Origin: Planctomycetaceae bacterium | GTDB taxonomy: Bacteria > Planctomycetota > Planctomycetia > Pirellulales > UBA1268 | Reading direction: 5' to 3' | DNA length: 64,000 nt | Assembly (NCBI GenBank): GCA_005789975.1 | Contig: SXWC01000173.1 | Location: forward strand, 24,030-88,029 | Part shown: piece after piece, positions 27,179-36,100 of the stretch | Layout: each line of letters starts with the position of its first letter | Numbering within the stretch: position 1 is the first letter of the stretch | Translations under genes and position numbers: made by a program | The notes under the pieces: model-generated | What the model saw: the letters and a program-made list of their open reading frames with translations, nothing else | Told to the model about the DNA's origin: nothing | Database searches by the model: none

Positions 27179-27353
27179 GTTGATTCAGGGCCCCGTGAGG
27201 GGAAGCGGCCGCGGCGGCTGACGACGCCCGGGGCACCCCGCGGTTTTCTTCCGCGGCAACGACGCCCCTTTCATCGGCTCAGAGGAACGACCGCCACGAG
27301 AGAGTCCTGCCCTCCCCATGCCGGCGACTCGCCACCCCTGCCTGCTCCTCCCC

Positions 27354-29180
27354 TCAATGTGCCGCCGCCGCAGCGGCCGCCGCGGCGGCGTTGGGCGGGT
27401 CGGTCTGCATCAGGTGATCCTTCTCGACTCCGGGGACGGAGTATTCGTACGGGCCGCGATAGACCACCGGCTGGTAGTCGAAGTTGCCGTGGCCCGGAGG
27501 GCTCGGCGCCGTCCACTCCAGCGTATTGGCGTTCCACGGATTCCGGCCGGCGACCGGCCCCCAGAACATGCTGTAGATGAAGTTGGCCGCGAAGATGATC
27601 TGCGTGGCCACCATGCCCATGGCGCAGTAGGTCATGAAGGCGTTGAGCGGCTGAAGGTGATGGAACGTCTCGTAGTGGTAGGCGTCGGCAAGCCGCCGCG
27701 GGAAGCCCACCGCACCGAGAATGTGCATCGTGAAGAAGGTTCCGTTCAGGAAGATGAACGTCAGGAAGAAGTGCACCTTGCCCCAGAACTCGTTCATCGT
27801 GCGGCCGAACATCTTGGGGAACCAGAAGTAAATCGCCGCCCACACGCCCATCGCCGTGCCGGCGAAGAGCACATAGTGGAAGTGGGCCACGATGAAGTAG
27901 GTGTCGTGAATGAAGATGTCGACGGGCGTGGCCGCCATGAAGATGCCCGAGAGCCCACCGATGATGAACATCGAGACGAAGGAGAGCGCGAAGAGCATCG
28001 AGGTCGTGTACTGGATCTTGCCCCCCCAGAGCGTACCGAGCCAGTTGAAGGTCTTCACCGCGCTCGGCAGGGCGATCATCATCGTCGAGACCATGAACGT
28101 GATGCCCAGCGCCGGATTCATGCCCGACATGAACATGTGATGGCCCCAGACGATGAAGCCCAGGCCGGCGATGCCGGCGATGGAGTAGACCATCGGCCGG
28201 TATCCGAACAGGGGCTTGCGGGCGTAAACGGTGAGAATGTCACTCACCATGCCCATCGCCGGCAGGATCATGATGTAGACGGCCGGGTGGCTGTAGAACC
28301 AGAAGAGATGCTGCCAGAGCAGCGGCTGCCCGCCACCCGCGCCGGAGATCGCGTTGTTGACCACGCTCCCTTCGGGCGAGAAGAAACCAGTGCCCAACAG
28401 GCGGTCGGTGAGTTGCATGAACCCGGCCGCCGTGAGAACCGGCAGGGCGAAGGCCTGGAGGATGGCGGTGATGAACATGGCCCAGATCGTCATCGGCAGC
28501 CGGAACATCGTCATGCCCGGGGCCCGCATGAGGATGATGGTCGTCATGTAGTTGACGCTGCCGAGCATCGACGACACGCCCACCAACGTCAGCCCGAGCA
28601 GCCAGAGCGTCTGCCCCATGCCGCTCGCCGGAGATGACGCCGGATTGGTGGACAAAGGCGGATAGCTCGTCCAGCCCCCGGAGGCCGCGCCTCCCTCGAC
28701 GAAGAAGCTGGCGGTGAACGCGATAAAAGCCGGCCACATGAACCAATACGACAGCATGTTGAGCGTCGGAAACGCCATGTCGTCTGCGCCGATCATCAGC
28801 GGGATCAGGAAGTTGCCGAAGGCCCCGGCGAGGATGGGGATGATCACCAGGAAGATCATCACCGAGGCGTGCATGGTGAAGAGCATCGTGTAGAACTCTG
28901 GCGCCATCTGGCCGCCTTCCTGGGCGAAGAGTTTGCCCACCACCGGCACGTCGGACCATGGCCAGGCAACCTGCCAGCGAACGGCGAGCGCGAGCAGCCC
29001 GCCCACGAGAAACCAGAGGAGCGTCGAGAACAGGAACTGCAGGCCGATGACCTTGTGGTCCTTCGAGAAGACGTAGGTCGAGAGGAACTCGGCCACGGGC
29101 CGGGGCTTCCGCGGTGCGACGAGAGTCGTCGGGCCGTGGGCGATCGTCGGCGAGACGGCGGCTGTGGTGGGGGGTGTCAT
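27354..29180 (-). CDS. ctaD: Cytochrome c oxidase subunit I, A2-type
   Basis: 608 residues from ATG 29180, with GAGGAG about 8 bp upstream. Heme a ligands are His 104 (TMHAS) and His 435; heme a3 ligand His 433 (VAHFHYV); CuB ligands His 298, His 347 and His 348, with Tyr 302 for the His-Tyr crosslink (YSHPAVY). The YSHP motif replaces the glutamate-bearing GHPEV of A1 enzymes, which marks the A2 branch. A low-complexity alanine tail ends the protein. It reduces O2 to water and pumps protons at the inner membrane. It lies between subunit II (40 bp upstream) and the heme A synthase gene. Confidence 0.97.
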   Translation of the reverse strand: MTPPTTAAVSPTIAHGPTTLVAPRKPRPVAEFLSTYVFSKDHKVIGLQFLFSTLLWFLVGGLLALAVRWQVAWPWSDVPVVGKLFAQEGGQMAPEFYTMLFTMHASVMIFLVIIPILAGAFGNFLIPLMIGADDMAFPTLNMLSYWFMWPAFIAFTASFFVEGGAASGGWTSYPPLSTNPASSPASGMGQTLWLLGLTLVGVSSMLGSVNYMTTIILMRAPGMTMFRLPMTIWAMFITAILQAFALPVLTAAGFMQLTDRLLGTGFFSPEGSVVNNAISGAGGGQPLLWQHLFWFYSHPAVYIMILPAMGMVSDILTVYARKPLFGYRPMVYSIAGIAGLGFIVWGHHMFMSGMNPALGITFMVSTMMIALPSAVKTFNWLGTLWGGKIQYTTSMLFALSFVSMFIIGGLSGIFMAATPVDIFIHDTYFIVAHFHYVLFAGTAMGVWAAIYFWFPKMFGRTMNEFWGKVHFFLTFIFLNGTFFTMHILGAVGFPRRLADAYHYETFHHLQPLNAFMTYCAMGMVATQIIFAANFIYSMFWGPVAGRNPWNANTLEWTAPSPPGHGNFDYQPVVYRGPYEYSVPGVEKDHLMQTDPPNAAAAAAAAAAH

Positions 29181-29220
29181 CGTGGGCTCCTCGGATCGGG
29201 CGTATGACGGACTCGGGTGC

Positions 29221-30012
29221 TCAATCGGCCTTGGCGACTTCGGCGGTGGGCTGCACAGACTGCTGCTCGGCGTATTTCCGTTCGAGCCAGGCATCGAACT
29301 CGGGCCGCGACTCGAACGTCACCCGGCCCTTCATCTTGTAATGGCCCCAGCCACAGAGTTCGGCGCAGACGATGTCGAACGCGCCCGCCTCACGAGCCTT
29401 GAACCAGACGGGAATCTTCATGCCCGGCACGGCATCCTGCTTGATCCGCACGTTGGGCAGGAAGAAGCTGTGGAGAACGTCCATGCTCTTGAGCTGGACG
29501 AGGATGTCCTCGTCGATCGGGAGGTGAAGGTCGTTGACGAGAAACAGGTCGTCGGCCGTGCCCAGCGTGCCGTCGCGACCGGGATACCGCAGCCGCCACT
29601 CGAACTGCCTGGCCACGACCTCCACCGTCGGCGACATCGCGGGCCGCCGCATCTTCACGTCGGCCCACGCATTCATCTGATAGATCGCCAGGAAGAGCAG
29701 CGTGGCGGCGGGAATGATCGTCCAAACGACCTCGAGCGTGTGGCTGCCCTGGATGTAGGTGGCCCGGCCGTCCTGCCGGGAGGCGTCGTACTTCCACATG
29801 AACCAGAAGAGGAGCACTTCGGTCACGACGAAGACCACGCCGGTGAGGGCGAGGATGAAGTAGAAGAGGGAGTCGATGGACTGTCCGTGCTCGGAGACGT
29901 CCTTCGGCAGCCAGTGATCGTAGGCCGGCGCCACGGCGAAGGTCGCCACGCCGAGCACGGGAACCGCGAGAAACAACATCGCCCAGAACATTGCGGCCAG
30001 TCGCTTGCCCAC
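29221..30012 (-). CDS. ctaC: Cytochrome c oxidase subunit II (CuA subunit)
   Basis: 263 residues. Two helices (about 9-30 and 50-72; a third hydrophobic run 95-112 completes the hairpin) precede the cupredoxin domain. The CuA ligands are all present: His 181, Cys 216, Glu 218, Cys 220, His 224 and Met 227 (CAELCGWGHYKM). There is no fused cytochrome c domain, unlike many caa3 subunit II proteins; the separate diheme cytochrome encoded 56 bp upstream may fill that role. It accepts electrons from a periplasmic donor and passes them to heme a of CtaD. Confidence 0.96.
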   Translation of the reverse strand: MGKRLAAMFWAMLFLAVPVLGVATFAVAPAYDHWLPKDVSEHGQSIDSLFYFILALTGVVFVVTEVLLFWFMWKYDASRQDGRATYIQGSHTLEVVWTIIPAATLLFLAIYQMNAWADVKMRRPAMSPTVEVVARQFEWRLRYPGRDGTLGTADDLFLVNDLHLPIDEDILVQLKSMDVLHSFFLPNVRIKQDAVPGMKIPVWFKAREAGAFDIVCAELCGWGHYKMKGRVTFESRPEFDAWLERKYAEQQSVQPTAEVAKAD

Positions 30013-30068
30013 GTCACATCACTCCCTGCTGATGAAAAACAATCGAACCCATTCGCCCGGGCGGGCCG

Positions 30069-31400
30069 TCAGAAACGGTCCCTTGCCACCAACGGCCTGT
30101 CGGCCCCGAGTTCGCCGTCGAACTCATAAGGCAACGAGCGGATGTAGTTGACGATGTGCCAGATCTCCGCATCGGGGACGCTCCCCTTGGCGCCGGCCCC
30201 CGAGGGCCCGACGCCCGGCATCGGCGCGCCGTTGATGCCGGTGTAAAGCCGGCGATACAGATCGAGCGGACGTCGGCCGCCCCGGTAGACCCCCTGCCGG
30301 AGGTTTCGCGGCGGGATCGTCCGCGGACGCAGCGCGTCTCCCTCGAGAACTTCGACGAACGCATGCAGCCACTCCGCGCGGGACCGGTGCTCGGCCAGCT
30401 TCTCCGGGCTCATCTCGCCGGCGGCGGCCTTCCGCGACGCGTCGAGGCTCCCTGCCACATCCTTGCTGACGTCGACGATCGTCTTGTTCCAGTCGTCGTA
30501 GTCATTCGCCTGGCCGTCACCGAGCGCCGTCACGCCATGGCATTTCACGCATCCGCCGTCCCCGAGAAACAACGCCCTGCCCCGCGCAATCGAGTCCCGA
30601 TTCGCAGGATCACTGGCCGGAAGCCCGAAGTGAACACCCGGTGGCACGGCCGCGATCGGAATCTGCAACTCGTCGGCCGAGGACCATTTCTCCACGATGG
30701 GAGCGAGGATCTCGTCCACCAGAAACTCACGCGTGGTCGGCAACTGTTCGTCTCCGCCGAGTTCCTGCTCTGCATACGTGAACAGCGCCAGTTCGGCCTC
30801 GCCGCGGATGCTGAGATAACGGACATATTCCGCAAGGGCGTCGACCTGCGCCGGCGGGAGCAACGCAAACGACGGCATCGACGTGCCCACGATCCCCTGG
30901 TTCAAGACGTGCACGAGATCGCCGTGCGTCGGCTTGGCATCCCGCCAGGTGCTCTTGAACTTGAACTTCCCCGGGCGGTAGTCGCGGGGGTAGGGATTGA
31001 GGAACGCGGCCGTCGGTCCCATGCCGTCGCCGGAGATGCCATGACAGTGCACGCAGTGCTCGCGGTAGAGACCATTCTTCCGCCCCACGATGTCACTTCG
31101 CACCGGTCCTGCGGCAAGGCGGAGCTTGGCCTCGTCCAATCCCGACTCGGCCAGGGCCACCGGTTCGTCGGGCGTGCCGAACATGGCCAGGAGAATGGTG
31201 GCGACCTGCGACTGCCGCTCCTGGGACCACTTCGCCCAGGGCTTTTCCAGCCCCGCCTCGGGAGCGGACGTCTTCGTGGCCTGCACCATGTTGAGGCGAA
31301 ACGACGCGGGCTGGGTCTTGCCGCATCCAGAAGAGACAAGCGCGGCAATCGCGATCATCGCGACGAACGAGCAGCGGGGATGTGATGGCGTGTTGATCAT
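30069..31400 (-). CDS. Diheme cytochrome c lipoprotein
   Basis: 443 residues. The lipobox LVSSGC puts the lipidated cysteine at 26. Two class I cytochrome c domains are seen: CVHCH at 116-120 with a likely Met 175 ligand (GTSMPSF), and CVKCH at 284-288 with a likely Met 394 ligand (GAPMPG). Placed directly upstream of oxidase subunit II, it is the natural electron donor to the CuA site, anchored in the membrane by lipid. The linker of about 100 residues between domains is long. Confidence 0.92.
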   Translation of the reverse strand: MINTPSHPRCSFVAMIAIAALVSSGCGKTQPASFRLNMVQATKTSAPEAGLEKPWAKWSQERQSQVATILLAMFGTPDEPVALAESGLDEAKLRLAAGPVRSDIVGRKNGLYREHCVHCHGISGDGMGPTAAFLNPYPRDYRPGKFKFKSTWRDAKPTHGDLVHVLNQGIVGTSMPSFALLPPAQVDALAEYVRYLSIRGEAELALFTYAEQELGGDEQLPTTREFLVDEILAPIVEKWSSADELQIPIAAVPPGVHFGLPASDPANRDSIARGRALFLGDGGCVKCHGVTALGDGQANDYDDWNKTIVDVSKDVAGSLDASRKAAAGEMSPEKLAEHRSRAEWLHAFVEVLEGDALRPRTIPPRNLRQGVYRGGRRPLDLYRRLYTGINGAPMPGVGPSGAGAKGSVPDAEIWHIVNYIRSLPYEFDGELGADRPLVARDRF

Positions 31401-31426
31401 GGCGTTTTGGGGAAACGTGGTGTGTT

Positions 31427-32308
31427 TCAGGTGCCGATCGAATCGGCCGGAACGTCAAGCGTGCCCAGATCCTTGACGTCGTCGGCCTGCAGTGTGATCA
31501 AGAAACGGCCCTTGGGGTTCCACTTGAGATCGGGTCGCTCGAGTCCGAGCCCACCGCCGGGGCCCGTCGACTTCGCATGCCAGACCTGAAACTCGAGCGG
31601 CTCGCCCGCCGGAAGATCGGGAATCGAAAAGCTGCCGTCGGCCGCCGAAACGGCCACGTACCCATCCTTGCGGAACAGGATGTAGGCCTTCATCCATGGA
31701 TGAATGTTGCAGGTCACCGCCTTCGGCGCCCCCATCTCGACGTTGGAGATGTAGTTGGTCGATTGACCGGCCGGGATCAACTGATTGAAACTGGTGCCGT
31801 CGATGTTCGTGTTGTGCCCCACGGGGTCGCTGTTGCGAACCTCGATCGGCTGTCCCAGTCGGGAGACGAACACCGGTGAGAGAAACTCGCAGTTTTTCTG
31901 ATCGAAGACGAGCGGGGCGTTCGACACGGGATTTTTCACGCGGCTCGACTTGCGGACGAAAACGACGACATCGGCCAAGCCCTTGCTCGAGGCGTCGACC
32001 CGCAACGACTGGTCGAAGATCTTCGACGACTTGCCGCAGACTTCGGTGTCCTTGTCCACAACGAGGGGCTTGGGCTGCCCGGGGTCACCGGCGAATACGA
32101 AGCGGCCCTTGAGCGTCGCCCAGCCCTCGCCGGAGGCCGCAACCTCTCCCGCATCAGCCTCCGCGGCGACCACCGTTACCAGCCCCTGGCGGATCGTTTC
32201 CGCGGCCTGCCGGTCGGCGACGGGAGCCACCACCCGCTGCGGTCCGCAGCCCTGGCAGACGATCAGCACCAAGCCGAGGGAGCACGCCAAGGACAATCGG
32301 CTTTGCAT
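31427..32308 (-). CDS. Cupredoxin-domain lipoprotein (paralogue 2)
   Basis: 293 residues from ATG 32308, with GGGGAG about 11 bp upstream. The lipobox VCQGC marks Cys 21. The blue-copper ligand set reads His 165 (GHNTN), Cys 200, His 203 and Met 206 (TCNIHPWM). An extra conserved cysteine pair, Cys 91 and Cys 140, may form a disulfide. A C-terminal carboxypeptidase-regulatory-like beta domain ('GSFSIPDLPAGEPLEFQVWH') follows. It is a tandem paralogue of the gene upstream. Likely a periplasmic electron carrier within the chain. Confidence 0.85.
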   Translation of the reverse strand: MQSRLSLACSLGLVLIVCQGCGPQRVVAPVADRQAAETIRQGLVTVVAAEADAGEVAASGEGWATLKGRFVFAGDPGQPKPLVVDKDTEVCGKSSKIFDQSLRVDASSKGLADVVVFVRKSSRVKNPVSNAPLVFDQKNCEFLSPVFVSRLGQPIEVRNSDPVGHNTNIDGTSFNQLIPAGQSTNYISNVEMGAPKAVTCNIHPWMKAYILFRKDGYVAVSAADGSFSIPDLPAGEPLEFQVWHAKSTGPGGGLGLERPDLKWNPKGRFLITLQADDVKDLGTLDVPADSIGT

Positions 32309-32325
32309 GTCGTGAATCTCCCCGA

Positions 32326-33108
32326 TCACTTCTGAAAGATTGCGGAATCGAGCACGATCTCGCCAAGGTCCGTTCCCGCCGCGGCAACGGACACCTTCTT
32401 GCGGCCCTTCGCGGCCTTTTCAGTCTTGCCGCCGATCGTCATCTCGCCGATGTAGCCCGCCTTCTCGTGCCAAAACTGCAGCTCGACCTCGCCGACGGGA
32501 AGATCCTTGATTTCGAACGTGCCGTCGGCCTTCGACACAGCCGCGTAGGGATTGGGCCGGACGACCAGCCACGCTTTCATCCACGGGTGGATGTTGCAGG
32601 TCACCTGCGCCGGAATGGCCTCGTCCGTGGCGAACTTCGCCGTGACCTCGCTGCCGGCCGGGATGAGATTGTTGGAGGGGGAGTTCTTCACGGTGGCCAC
32701 GTTGCTGTTGTGCCCGACGGTGTCCGAGTTCCTGATGATGATTTCCTGGCCGACCTGGACGAATGCCACGTGCGGCTCGAAGCGGCAGTTCTTGTTGTCG
32801 AGCACGACCTTCTGGTCGGCGGCGGCCTTGGCCACTTCGGGGTTGACCTTCACACCCTTGTCCCGCACGAACACGACGACGTTGGCCACTCCCTTGTCGT
32901 CACCGATCACGAGTTCCTCGGCGAGCAGTTTGTGCTTGCCGCACACCTCGACGTCCTTGTCGGCCTTGAGCTCACCCTGCGCGGGAACGGCTCCACCGAA
33001 CACGAACTTCCCCTTCAACGCGCCCCACTCGTCTGCCGAAGCCGGACCGTTCACGACGAACGCGACGGCGGCGAAGCCGAGCGACAGGATCATGCTGGGG
33101 CGTTTCAT
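32326..33108 (-). CDS. Cupredoxin-domain secreted protein (paralogue 1)
   Basis: 260 residues with a cleavable signal (ending PASA, about residue 25) rather than a lipobox. Copper ligands are His 133 (VGHNSN), Cys 171, His 174 and Met 177 (TCNIHPWM), plus Cys 56 and Cys 108 as in the paralogue. The C-terminus again has a 'GTFEIKDLPVGEVELQFWHEKAGYIGE' type beta domain. One copy is soluble and the other lipid-anchored, so they may work as a mobile and a fixed carrier. The gene is 17 bp from the paralogue. Confidence 0.87.
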   Translation of the reverse strand: MKRPSMILSLGFAAVAFVVNGPASADEWGALKGKFVFGGAVPAQGELKADKDVEVCGKHKLLAEELVIGDDKGVANVVVFVRDKGVKVNPEVAKAAADQKVVLDNKNCRFEPHVAFVQVGQEIIIRNSDTVGHNSNVATVKNSPSNNLIPAGSEVTAKFATDEAIPAQVTCNIHPWMKAWLVVRPNPYAAVSKADGTFEIKDLPVGEVELQFWHEKAGYIGEMTIGGKTEKAAKGRKKVSVAAAGTDLGEIVLDSAIFQK

Positions 33109-33163
33109 CGGGGCTCTCCAAAGGTGGTTCGAAGGATCGGGACTGGTCGGCCAGTCTCCCTGG

Positions 33164-36100
33164 TCAGTTTAGTAAGGCCGGGGTTCCGGGCGAGTCGGCG
33201 GCAGAGAGCGGCAATGTCTCCGGCGGGAAAGGCCGTCCCCGGGTGCTGCTCTGGTCCTTCGACGGCGGGCCGGCGGCGGCCCTCGGCGACTGCTGGCCAG
33301 CCTCGGCGGTGGGCGCCGGTTGCCGCAGAAACGCCTCGAGCGACAGGTTCTGCTTGGCGAATGCGTCGAAGTGCATCAGCAAATCGGTCAGGGCATCGAC
33401 CTGCTGTTCGCTCGTGCCCCGGTAGAGGTCCTGACTGACCGGCTTGTCGAACGGGATGTTGACCGGCATGCCCGTGTACGGGAGGAATCGCTTCGGATTC
33501 GCGATCCAACCGTGCACGTAGTCGGGCCGCAACCGCTCGTGCACCGTCTGCAACTGCGGTGCCAGCGCCTTCACGCTGCCCGGCGGCGTGTAGTCGCCCA
33601 CGAGATGGCACTTCACGCAGTAGTTGTTGTTGGTGACGATCTTCAGCGCCCCGTCCAGATGCCCGGGGTGCGACTTCTCGGCCTCGGCCAGGGAACTTTC
33701 GTCGAGACGCGGGTCGTAGACGTACGGAAAGTCCGCGCCATCCACCGCGGCGAAGTAGTTCACGAGGGCGGCCGACTGCTTTGAATCGAAGTTGAACTTC
33801 GGCATCCTGAGAACCGCCGGCGGCCGGATCGTGTGCGGGTTGAGCAGGAACTTGTGAAGCCACGCCGACTGGACCTTCCTGCCTTCGCCCACCAGCGGCG
33901 GCGGCAACCAACCCCAGGCGTCGTCGGGCTTGACGTTCGGGTTCACCGTTTTCTCGTCGGCGATCACGACGGGAAAGAGCAGCTTCGCGAGATCGCCACC
34001 CTTGGCCGGGTAGTGCCGTCCGGCTGCGAGGGCGTCCTCCGGGACGACCACGTTCTGGCTTCCGACGGCCCGCGGCTCACCATCGACCAGTGCGTCGTGC
34101 CAGAGCGTGAACGGCCGGTGGGCCACCGATTCCGTGTCACCCTCCTCGATCGGCACCCCGTCCTCGTCCACGAGCTGCGGCCTGCCCGTCTCGGGATCGA
34201 GCACCGGCATGCCCACGAGCGTGGTTTTACGGCGGCCCTGACGATCGGTCTTCACGGACGCCGCGACCTGCTCGGGCGTGAAGTGGGGGGAGAGGAAGGG
34301 ATAGTCCGCCGCAAGCGACGACTCGCCGAGCGAGCCCGGCTTGTAGCGGAGGTCCCAGCGGTCCATCTCCAGCGTGTGGCAACCGCCACAGTTGTACTGC
34401 TCGGCGACCACGAGCCCGTCCAGACGGGCCTTCTCCCGGGGAGAGGGTTCGTACACGTATTGCGGCGCCGGCGGTTCGGCCACCAACCCAAGCACGAACG
34501 TCATGACGGCCTCCCGCTGCTTGTCGTCGAACGGGAACTGAGGCATCCGGTACCGCTCGTTGTAGGTCTTGTTTTCGGCCTTCTTGTAGTCGTAACTCCG
34601 CGGTGCACGGAGCTTCTGCCAGAGGAAGCCCTCCCGCTCATGACCGAGGAGTTTCTGAACGAAATAGCCCGTATCGGGATCGACGGACTCCGGATCAAAA
34701 TGGCCGTCGCCGGCCTTCGCCGCATAGGCCAGATCGGGGGAGAGTTGGTCGTCCGTGGACTCGGCCGATGGCGAGCCATGAGTCTTGCCGCCGTGTGCGT
34801 GGTCTCCGTGTCCGTGGCCGTGCCCGCCTCCGAGTTGATGCGTGACCAGGTGCGCAACCTGCTCGAATGCGATCCGCGATGGATCCTTGCGGCCCCAGTC
34901 GGCGAGAGCGGCCCCGGCCGGCTTGCCGTCTTCGAATCCCGGGATGTCATGGCATGAGTAGCAGGCCAGTTTGTTGATCGTCTTCTTGCCGACATAGGCG
35001 AGCAACGTCTGATCACGGGCAGGGCCGGTGAGCCCCACGAGCATCCGCTCGTCGCCCTGGATGCCGGCTTGTTCTGCCGAGAGCCCAGCCTGAAGAACCT
35101 GCTCCGCGCGGGTCGTGGTGAACCGCTCCTTGAGGTACATCAGCGCCAACTCATCGAGCGCCTTCTTCTCGTCCCCCGCGAGCGGCCCGGCAGATGCCAT
35201 GGGGAATCCGGTCTCGCCGTCGAGCGTCTCGACCTGCCACTCCTGCTCCGGCCTCCAATCGCTGCCGGAGGTCATCAGATATTCGGTGGCGTCGGCGGCC
35301 GGGTCGCTGAGCGTGCCGTCGGCGAGCGACACCGGCTCGAGCAGCACGTTCGGCATGATCGTCTTCGGGTGGTAGCGGGACGGCTCACGCAGCCAGCTGT
35401 AGAGCCACTGCCGTCCCTGCGGAATCGAGGACGCCTTCGCGCCGATCCTCGAGAGGTTGGGGCCATGCGTGCTCGACGCATCGGGGAAGTCGGCATGCTG
35501 ATGGCAGGCCAGGCAACCGCGGAGTTGCACGACCTTCCGCCCGCGGGCCACGTCGGCCGACGCGGTGATGCCCTCGTACGGCTTGACGTATTCAAAAGGG
35601 GCGCTGGCTTCGGTGAGGTAGTGGACCATCGACCGAATCTCGATCGGTTCGTAGCGCTTCGATTCCTCGAGTTGCTTGCCCTCGAGATGGCTCCAGAGGC
35701 CGAAGAATCTCGGCATCTTGGTCGATGGGCGAAACTCCTGCGGATTGCGGAGCCACGCATAGAGCCACTCGAAGCCGACCTTGGAGCTCAGGTGCCGCAG
35801 GCTGGGACCGACCTTGGGCAGCGTGCCAGGAGTCTCCGGATCCTTGAGCAACGCCGCCAACTGATGGGAACGCTGCGAGAGTTTGGCGTCGCCGCCCGCC
35901 GCCGCATCCCGCTCGATCACGTCGCGGAGCCGGTTCCGGGCCTCGCGGCTGTCCGGGCTGGAGCGGACGTCCGCCACCCAGCGAACCGCCACGTCACCGA
36001 GGGCCTGCAGCCCCGCGTCGTCGGCGAGTGCCTCTGCGACCTCGTGGAAGTTCGGTTCGACCCGCATGTCCGGACCGATCCGCTTGTCGGGCCCGGACCA

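Noticed and set aside
25257..27236. Apparent fusion of heme O synthase with an upstream extension
   Set aside because: The extension is an out-of-frame reading of the heme A synthase gene; GTG 26219 overlaps its stop.
27239..27257. CCGCGG hairpin between ctaD and ctaA as a terminator
   Set aside because: Short 6-bp stem and no T-run on the minus-strand side; insufficient to call a terminator.
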